Assembly (NCBI RefSeq): GCF_030272615.1
Contig: NC_081408.1
Location: forward strand, 769,569,336-769,633,335
Source of the DNA: Cryptomeria japonica
Lineage: Eukaryota; Streptophyta; Pinopsida; Cupressales; Cupressaceae
Length of the DNA: 64,000 bases
Direction of reading: 5' to 3'
Shown here: positions 56,010 through 64,000 of the stretch, piece by piece
How positions within the stretch are numbered: the stretch's first letter is position 1
Layout of the letters: each line of letters opens with the position of its first letter
Translations under genes and position numbers: made by a program
Notes under the pieces: model-generated
The model's input: the letters and a program-made list of their open reading frames with translations, nothing else
What the model was told of the DNA's origin: nothing
The model's database searches: none

Positions 56010-56220
56010 TTGTTAACATCTTATAACATTCATTCATTCTTTCTACCATTAATAAAATATAGCATTCATTCATTAATATCACATAACGTTCATTAACACA
56101 TAACATTGATTAACATTAATTAACACGCAACATTCATCAATATTAATTGACACATATCATCCATAACCATTAATTAGCATATAATTACATTCACTAACAC
56201 ATAAAAACCAGTCATTATCA
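56010..56220. repeat. Degenerate AACATTCATTAA repeat tract
   Basis: Repeated words ACATTCATT, TAACACATAACATT and ATTAATTA fill ~210 bp just beyond a C10 run at 55983. This low-complexity region may be subterminal sequence of the CACTA unit to its right. Confidence 0.5.
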
Positions 56221-56249
56221 AATGAGTTAGATTACAATCATTTCTTTTT

Positions 56250-59165
56250 TTCTTTTTTCTTTGAAGCTATGAAAAGACTAAGTGGAACATTGGCTTCTTC
56301 ATCATTTTCCCCCTCTACAGATGTTCTGCCAACTGCTCATGATCTTGATGTATGCCTAGTCCTATACTGAGGACGAGGACACTGAAGCAAAGGGGGGTCC
56401 TCTGCAATAACAAAGAAATGGGTTAAATTCAATTTTTTATTATTATTGTTACAATTATTTCATTAATTTAGAGAAAATAATTGTTGTGCTCTTTACCTGA
56501 TGAGGCCACATCATTTTGTGTAGCCTCAACCTCAACATGTTGAACACCCTCTAGATCATCTGGAGTTGAAATACTAAAGGTTACATTAATGCTGAACACC
56601 AATTGAAATTATATTTGTTTAAAGAAATAACAATGGTCCTCTTTACCTGAGTGGGGAACATCACGTTCCTGATGTTGTGTACCCAGACCATGCTCTACTT
56701 GGTTGCCACCAACTACATGCTCTAAAATATTAACAAAAAAGGTTACATTAATTACTATAATTAAAAATTAAGATGTTTAATTGTATTAATAGCTAAATAA
56801 ATAAATTTGAATAGCAAATGAATACCTCCACTACTGGGATGCACATCCAGACCTTCATGTGCAGGTGGTGTTTCACGATTAGCAGGCTGCATTCCAATGA
56901 CATTCACATTGTTATCATTGCTTGCTTATTTAAAACAAATATAGTCACTTTATGTTGGAACTCAATATCAATTAGATTATTGGTAAAGTATTCAATTTCA
57001 AATAATTTCCATTAGGCATATTTACCTATGTGATGGATGCACTCAAATGTTGTGTATGCCCACTCAATTCTTGTAGCCAATCAGCCACGGTTGAATAGCC
57101 TTGCTGGTAGGCAATTCTCTTGTCATCTTCTATGGGCGCTCTATTGAATTCAGAGCCCTGCATTTTTGGTTGGTACTGTGAATTTTGCTTGCATTGTTTG
57201 ACAAAAAAAAAAACGTTTGCAATTTATTAATATTTTGATGCAATATTTTGTTTACATCAGATACTTACAATTCGTGCAGCAAGTTTCATGTAACCACCAA
57301 AGTCGAGTTTGTGTTGCCTGTGTTTTTCTTGCATTGCCTTGGTTGCCTTTGATGTGTCACTCAGTCTATAAAAAGTTTGAAATATGTTAGATTATATAAA
57401 TATAAAGAGTAATTAATTAGTACATAATTACATTCTTAATAGTATCTCGTACCTTCTTCTGGTGTCTAGTGGTGTATTTCCTTTTTTCCTTTCAATTCTC
57501 TCCTTGGCATCCAAAATCAGGTCCTTCCACTCCCTCTCTAGAATCATGGGGGGACGCTTGTACTTTAGGTTCCTCTCTAAATGGGTCCTGTATTGGTCCC
57601 TCACATACTTTAGATATGTGCCAGCTTTTTCAAGGAGCTTGGTTTTGTCAAAGGTGTCATTTCCAAACCACTCAACCATTTGGTTTGTCAATTCATCTTT
57701 TAACCTTTTTTCTTGGTCATTCCACCTTTTCAAGCAAAAACAAACCTGCTAGATTCAGAAATGAACTGAAGCTACATTTATTACACTTCAAGAAATGGAT
57801 CAAAGGAAAACTATTCTAGCAATGATATGAAATCAAAATAGTGGATTAGGGTTAGTTCACATATGATGTACCACCTTTTACGTATATGGTGAGCTTAAAT
57901 ATCTGCAATGCAATGTAACTAAGATGTTTATAGAAAATATCATTGCCTGCAAAAAAATCATGGGATCATTAGTCCAAAACGAGTGATCATAAAGTAAATT
58001 ACAATTAGAGAATATATAATAATAATTTTAAAGTACCTGGAACCTTTTGTATCTTTAAGGGAATCATTTCTTTGTCGCTCACCACCAATGTGGCCTACAA
58101 TGTTCTCGTACTAGCAATACGAGAAGATCCAGGAAATGATGGTATGTTATCAGCAGTAGTCGCCTCTGGCACATTCTCATGTGCATCTCATCCTACAAAA
58201 AATGAATCCACTATGAAATGGCATTAGAATTCAAGAAAGAACGCTTGGAGGGAAATAAACACATGACAGAAGATAGAGCAAAAGAGGGATCTACCAATAG
58301 TGGGCGGGCCAATATGACATGCAATAGAGGATGTATGCATGCTATGTGTTGCCGACATTGCAGTTAGCAATACAAGTGAGGGTAACCTTTGATGAGCCAG
58401 CGACGACATTTGCACAGTAACATTGACAACACCTAAAGAATAATACATTAAATATATCAAACATTAAATATATGAAAAGTACAAGAATTGTAAACAAGGA
58501 TGAACCTTTATTTTGAAAATTGACAGTATCAGTGTTTTGGGTACTCAGAGTGATAAGCCAAGCAAGTGATAATACAAGAAAATCGTCATCACCTGAAGAT
58601 CCTGCAACACCCTGATCGTGGGAATGACTTTCATGAGGGCGGATAAATTGTTGTAAAAAAATACGTACATATTTTAGTTAATGACATAAAAGAGAATAAA
58701 ATATAAACCATCATTGAACTTTTGTTATAATTAAAGCTTTCATTACTGCTTACTTGCAAGTTTTTTGCTGTTCAAAGCAATAATTCCACCTTCTCTCATA
58801 TCTCATCAGTAATAGGATGCTACCAAAGCAACAATCTCTTTTCTAAATTTTATAAGAGGCATTTTAAAGAATTTCATAAGGTGTGTGGAATGTTCAGGGT
58901 CATCATCGCTTAACCCTAATGATTCCATATCCCTAGAAAGGTGCTCAGGTACTGCAACTCCCTTTCCCTTTCCCCAAACATCCATCTGTGTCAAGAATAT
59001 CATTAACAATTACAAAATTAGTATAAATCACTAAAAAAAAGAACATAATAATGTAACAGATTGCTTCTATCTAATTTGTACAATTACAATGAGGTTTACC
59101 TTCTCTGTAGAAGTGTCGCAAGCTACATCCCTGTCTACGATATGTGATGGATCCATGTCGCCTTG
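56250..59165 (-). pseudogene. Multi-exon gene resembling the second CACTA protein
   Basis: Several minus-strand exons with recognisable borders lie here. The largest (about 57453-57747, acceptor CTAGCAG, donor GTACGAG) encodes RWNDQEKRLKDELTNQMVEW and VRDQYRTHLERNLKYKRPPM, then LEREWKDLILDAKERIERKK. The next (about 57270-57366) encodes LSDTSKATKAMQEKHRQHKL. This reads like the plant Ptta/En/Spm 'Transposase_24' type. Upstream exons near 59085-59162 and 58806-58985 (VWGKGKGVAVPEHLSRDMES), and downstream acidic small exons near 56825, 56648, 56500 and 56273 with GTAAAG-type donors, may belong to it. Some exons hold stops (for example near 56352). Exact exon structure is uncertain. Confidence 0.5.
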
Positions 59166-59284
59166 TGACAAAGAAAAAATATAAAAAACGTTAGCGAAAT
59201 TAAACCAAAAGACTTAGCAAAAAAACTTCATAATAAAATGGTATATTGGATTCATTAATTGGAGGTTGGTTAATTTAAATGGTA

Positions 59285-60105
59285 TATATTACGTACCACC
59301 CCCATGATATTAACTTTGTTTGTATCTATACGATTCAAACTGTAATCGATTAGAAGCTCTTCGCCTGCACTTATTGATTTTATTGCACATACAAATACAC
59401 GATTTCCCTCGCGCACCTCAAATATGCAATTGGGTTGTTTATTGGTTGACCCAGGCTGCATACTATTATAAAACCTACAATATTCCCTATTTCTTTTGGC
59501 CGACCATCAATGTATATAGCCACTCATTTACTTTGATCATTATCTTTCTGTTGTATATAATTTGCTGACAGTGCATACCTATGCATACTTTTTTTATATT
59601 TAACAATATGCATCCAATTATTGTAATTGTAATAAGGTCCAACAAACTCCATCAATTCAGCAACTCTATTGTAACAGACCTTTATGCCGTCCATGGAAAA
59701 TAAGCCTAAACCATGTAACGACGAAGGTGCTATGCGATATAACCTATCGTTAACACAAAAATCAGTGTTTATTAGAGGAATTTCCTTGGGCACCCATTGT
59801 TTCTATAGATGTTTATACCTTAGTGGCACCTCAATGTCACCTTTGGTCTCATCATCATATGAACATGACCCCCTTTGAGCAAGGAAAAATTTCATGCATT
59901 TATTGAATTTTCTTCTAATCTTTTGACCTGTTGTTGATCTCCCTATTGTAGACCTACTACATGTGTCACTTTCATTTTCTATTCTTGTAGTTTCCTCACT
60001 CGATGAAGACAGATTTGACAAATACCTATTTGGGGGTACTTGCATACATAGTGACACCATTCCATAACTCCAGCAACTCGTCGATAAGAGGCTCGATATA
60101 TACAT
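59285..60105 (-). pseudogene. SET-domain protein ORF inside the CACTA unit
   Basis: A minus-strand frame from ~60105 runs through a Ser/Thr-rich linker and a TAG at 59803. It then reads DRLYRIAPSSLHGLGLFSMD (SET-N: S-x2-G-x-GLF), a TGA at 59524, and IDGRPKEIGNIVGF. At 59470-59473 one T appears to be missing. The next frame continues NSMQPGSTNKQPNCIFE and NRVFVCAIKSISAGEELLID followed by Tyr (the GEEL-x-DY block with the catalytic Tyr). Together these are the ordered motifs of a SET lysine methyltransferase. A donor-like GTG|GTACGT ends it near 59295. It lies between the transposase and the Transposase_24-like exons, on the same strand. Broken in this copy. Substrate unknown. Confidence 0.75.
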
Positions 60106-61548
60106 TCATATCTTTAACTTGGTACTTACCTAATCGAATGAACAAAAACATTACATAATTATTATGACCATTTTACTGCAATATTTATAATTAAATTTAG
60201 ACGATTATATTTAAATGATAAAATACCTAGAACAATCATTGCCAACATTATGTGCTTCCTCTTTATTGACATCCATGGAGGAATGTTATTGTTGATAACA
60301 AAAATAGGCCACACTGAGTAAACAGATCTCATCTCTCCAAATGGATTGACACCATCCGCTGCCAATGAAAGCCTGAGATTACGAGGTTCTTCTTTAAAGT
60401 TTGGCCACTTTTCCTCTATGCCCATAAATGTTGAACCATCCACAGGCATTCAAATAATGTCATCTCAACTTCTATTGTGTGCATGGTAATCCATAAATTG
60501 TGCCATGCTAGTGCACTTGAATAATCGTTGCATATGTGGAATAATGGGAATATAGTGAAGAACCTTGCGAGGAACCCTTTTGGTTATTTGATCTGTTTGA
60601 TATCTACTGATATGACATTCAGGGCATTCAGTTTGAAATTCATGTTGTTGTGGTATATAATATGATCATTGGGACAAGCATCTATTGCTTGATACTCCAT
60701 TCCAATATCTTTCATAACAACAGATAATTCTTAGTATGAGAAAGGTAGAATATTTGATGGTGTTAACAAAAACTCACCTATCAATCTACAACAACAAAAT
60801 ATAATTTGTTAATATAAAGAATATTAATGGTACAACATGATTCATAGTTTATTATGACATATATGACATACCTTAACATACGTGACATTGTTATGTTGGA
60901 TAAACCATTCATAACCTTCAAGTTCACCAACAACAATACAACGGAGAGAAGAGTTGCCTGCGAGCCTTCGTAAAGGGCCTCAGATACCTTCTCAAGTAGA
61001 GGGACATCATGAACAACATCAAGGTCATCTTCATCATCATGATTAGCTGTGCGAGTACTAAATGAGTCATGGATCAATGTATTTGTACCATCATCTTCAA
61101 TTGTGTTTTTTGGCTCATGATCATCATCTTCCATGGGATCATTATCTTCAGCTTCAATATTCGCACCTCCATGTTCTTCCACTTCGAAAACCATATTCTC
61201 TGGGTTGTGTTAATCCATACCATGTGCTCTGGGGTGCTCGACCTATATAAAATTGATAAACATAAATAAATTATGATCATGATCTCATCATCACGTGATT
61301 TATTATGTACATAAATTGTTAAAACGATATAATGAAAATCTTACCAATGGATGATAATCATGTCCACCTTCAATGTGACCATGCAGCCTACAATGTTTCT
61401 TCGTTGTTTTGATTAGAAGTCTTCTAGTCTTTAACCCCTTACAAATTTTGCATGGACAATAACATTTTCCATCACCTTTTCTTTTCAAGTTAGACCACAA
61501 TCTAGCAATTGTCTCCTTATTTTGGAGTTTGTTGATATTGTCTGACAT
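60030..61548 (-). pseudogene. CACTA (En/Spm) TNP2-type transposase
   Basis: Four exons are visible. Exon 1 is 61344-61548 (CPCKICKG ... HCRLHGHIEGGHDYHP, the transposase-associated domain; donor GTAAGA). Exon 2 is 60872-61242 (acidic stretch, then LYEGSQATLLSVVLLLVNLK; donor GTATGT). Exon 3 is 60227-60785 (DIGMEYQAIDACPNDHIIYH, CPECHISRYQTDQITKRVP, RNLRLSLAADGVNPFGEMRS, WPIFVINNNIPPWMSIKRKH). Exon 4 begins at 60129 after a 97 bp intron (KYQVKDMNVYIEPLIDELLE). These match TNP2/Transposase_21 step by step. Exons 2 and 3 contain stops and at least one frameshift, and the C-terminal part after DELLELWNG is missing or replaced by the SET ORF. It would cut and paste the element; dead here. Confidence 0.85.
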
Positions 61549-64000
61549 GGTCTTTCTTCACAGGCAAGAAAATCGGGCTATAGAACTAGTTATATAGAAG
61601 TTGAAATGTTAGTTATGAAATCACGTTTTAGTATAATATACCGAATCAAATTACTTGAAAATAGAAATTATCATCATTGAACCAAAACCATTTAACTCTT
61701 CTTTTTCATCTCAAAAAATATCTAATGGCTTTGTGGTATGCAATCCTTGTATAAGATATTAAGTTGACTGATGTCTAATTGGGGTAATCCATGAGTGTCT
61801 AATGTGAATTCAGTATCCTAAACATTGGAGAGACCTTATCTGACTTGCCTAATCAATGTGGTTGCTGTCCTAATATGAAATACTGAGTTCTACCCTTGCC
61901 TCTGCATCAAACTTCTCACATCATGTTTCTTCAACAAAACACACTAATATGAATTGAGCCAACACCATGAGGATAGGGTCAAGTATCAATATGGAAACTA
62001 ATCATAATACATGAAGATAGGGTTCACACATAAGTGTTGGCTCTCAACAATGCCACACTTCCAAAATTGTCAATCTCAAGACTTGTCCTATTGGGTGATC
62101 ACTCATTGATGGCCACAAGGCCAAATCAATGTATGTAGGCTTCGAACTACTAACTCTAGGCTAGGAGGACCCTACAAAGGGTCTATGAACACTCACTTGG
62201 TATTACAATAGAAAGAGCTTTCCTTTAGAAATTTGTTTGCAATGCACACATCAATATTGTTAATAATTGTTATGATGGATGGTCTATTAGGACGGTAAAT
62301 AAAATGCTTATTCTTTTTCCACCCTTTGAAACTACAACAAGGTATTTGTGGTGCAGGTGCACCAAGGCAAACAAATTCAAATTTGAAGAACTTTGAGACC
62401 AAGGAGGATTTTCCAACATCAAACAAATTCAATAAAATCAATTATGAGATGGTAAAGCCAATAATGGCTTTTGAAACTAAAAAAATGCAAAAGTTGTCAA
62501 ATTATCTTGAAAGTTGTAAAATGTTGTCAAATGTTGGATATTGGGTCAAAACACCCAAAAATGGATTTAGGAGGGTTTAGATTAATCAAATATGCCAATA
62601 AGGATTAAAATCCAATAATTGTATGTTTTATTCAAAAAGTTGTCAAGCATTTGCAAAAAATGTAAAATTCAAATTTTCAAGTTCCAACGGTTAGGAAGAA
62701 TTAGGAGGGAAAAGCAAGTTTTAATTGTTTTAGTGTTAAATAAAATTTGTAACAAACTATATGGTGGTTGAAAAAACTTTGAGAGGCTATTTAAAGCCAT
62801 AGACATGCTTTGTAAGGCAGATTGAATGCCAAGGAGTATGGACTATTGTAGAAACTCAATGAAAATTCAGAATTTTGGAGTAATTTCTCATATTTTCTAT
62901 TCTTTGTGAAGGTTTACTTTAAATTTTTTCATTCCCTAAAATTGTAAATAACTTTTATAAACATTCCACACCTCTGTGGGTGATTTGAGTTCATTATTCA
63001 TTCTGAAATTCTGTTATAGGGTTGACTGTCATAACTTTTTGAGTATTTTCCTTTGGTAGCTTTGACAAAATTCAATCATGGGGTCACTCCATGAATTTTG
63101 AACCCTATTTATCATGGGATGAATATTTTATAACATTTATAATACATTCTAACAACTAAAATGTGCAATTGAGGGGTTTAGTGTAGGTGATCACCATTTG
63201 AAGGGGAGTGAGAAGCCTAGTGAAGAGGCTCGTTAGGGTGAAGGTTGGAGAGATCTACCTAAATGAGGGGTAGTTTTTATGATTTGGAAATTGGTAAAAC
63301 ACCTATCTAAAGGTGAATCAACAAATAATTTGATCCAGGAGTGAGTGGATGTGGGAGATTGGAGAAACCCTAGATTTTAGGGCTTTTGGGGTTAGAGGCC
63401 TCACAAACTGAAATTGATTGTGGATTAATTCATCATTTGATATTTAGAAAGAATATTTTAAGGTTAGAAGTACCCAGAAGTAATATTTCTTGTAGTTGCT
63501 TTGTTAATCCACCGTTCTAGTTGTTTGAAAATGAAGGACAGTCTAAAAACAACAGATAGTTTCCAAAAAAACTTGCTAAATTCTCTGAGTATGTTATAGA
63601 AAAGCCAAAAGGGTATCCAAAAATATATTTTATTTGTCTTGTGTCTTGGAATTTTGTAGAGTTATCATTAAATTTCTCTTGCTGAAGGGCTAATAGGGGC
63701 TCTAGGGCTAGTAGGAGGAAATTGGGGTTTGGGCATTTGGGTATTTAAGAGAAGGCCAAAATAGTTTGAAACTTTCATAATAGACCTAATTACACCTTCT
63801 AAACCATCATTTTCATTTGGGAAGGTCTTGTTTCATAATTGGCCCATTTGAATCATTTGGGGTGTTTGTAGGCTTAAGGGGATCTATCATTTCCTACCTT
63901 GTATTTCCCTTATATTTTACAAAGTTATCTATACCTATTTGGTCATTGTCTTATACCACCATACCTCTACCAATAATACATCAATTTGACTGTGACAATC
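61549..64000. other. Non-coding repeat DNA, possible LTR
   Basis: No convincing gene. 62320-63150 has the look of an LTR or promoter region (a TATA-like GGCTATTTAAAGCC near 62786, then AT-rich sequence with AATAAA-type signals), but I found no paired copy, PBS or target duplication. The short ORFs at 62193-62580 read on both strands through the same stretch and are not similar to anything I recognise. No CACTA right terminus (TAGTG with a matching left end) was found. Confidence 0.4.

Noticed and set aside
1-64000. tRNA, rRNA or other structured RNA genes
   Set aside because: No cloverleaf with A/B boxes or rRNA core motif was recognised. TGGTATCAGAGC occurrences are retroelement primer-binding sites, not tRNA genes.

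Overview
The window is plant nuclear DNA made almost entirely of transposable elements. I see no ordinary single-copy host gene. The suggested organism is a seed plant with a very large genome, most likely a gymnosperm. This rests on LTR elements nested three deep, long AT-rich intergenic stretches, scattered pentatricopeptide (PPR) gene fragments, plant mobile domain (PMD) genes, and plant-type Ty1/copia, Ty3/gypsy, CACTA, Mutator and hAT remains. The species assignment is inference.

Layout from left to right. Positions 1-2483 are the 3' end of a Ty3/gypsy element. It carries an antisense, intron-containing PMD gene next to its 3' LTR; the gene runs off the left edge. 2484-6780 is repeat debris: an LTR-like segment with a tandem repeat, a PPR fragment, and AT-rich DNA. 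6780-20290 is an old minus-strand gypsy element. A ~416 bp inverted-repeat element (MITE) sits in its integrase. Its gag is split by an 8.8 kb Mutator-like element (10897-19714) with an exact 9 bp target duplication. The long terminal inverted repeats of that element are largely PPR gene sequence, and it contains a 1.34 kb hAT-type element with an 8 bp target duplication. 20291-23130 is AT-rich and purine-rich DNA plus a LINE remnant.

23414-54270 is a stratified nest. The oldest layer (E1) is a plus-strand ORF of roughly 1,050 codons and unknown function, preceded by three ~449 bp tandem repeats. Element E2 (26422-40504, minus strand, 5 bp duplication CATAC) is inserted in it. E2 has LTRs, a primer-binding site and a polypurine tract but no recognisable pol. 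It encodes a coiled-coil/zinc-knuckle protein and a second ORF of ~1,100 codons and unknown function. A copia element E3 (30336-36352, minus strand, duplication GGTTC) is inserted in E2's second ORF. A gypsy element E4 (42470-53920, plus strand, duplication GTTCT) is inserted in the last sense codons of the E1 ORF. E4 has gag-protease and an integrase tail but lacks RT/RNase H, and carries a second antisense PMD gene copy. LTR divergence and stop-codon load fall in the order expected from the nesting.

54271-55543 is a copia-LTR relic between 43 bp direct repeats. 56250-61548 is a decayed minus-strand CACTA (En/Spm) unit. It holds a TNP2-type transposase with visible introns, a SET-domain methyltransferase-like ORF directly after it, and a set of small exons resembling the second CACTA protein. 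61549-64000 is non-coding repeat DNA.

Most broken reading frames are broken by single in-frame TGA/TAG/TAA codons at positions where CGA, CAG or CAA is expected. This fits cytosine-methylation-driven decay. The most interesting points are the spliced antisense PMD gene conserved in two retroelement copies, the SET ORF inside the CACTA unit, the pol-less LTR element with a giant unknown ORF, and the Mutator-like element whose inverted repeats are PPR sequence. All translations, alignments and difference counts were made by eye.
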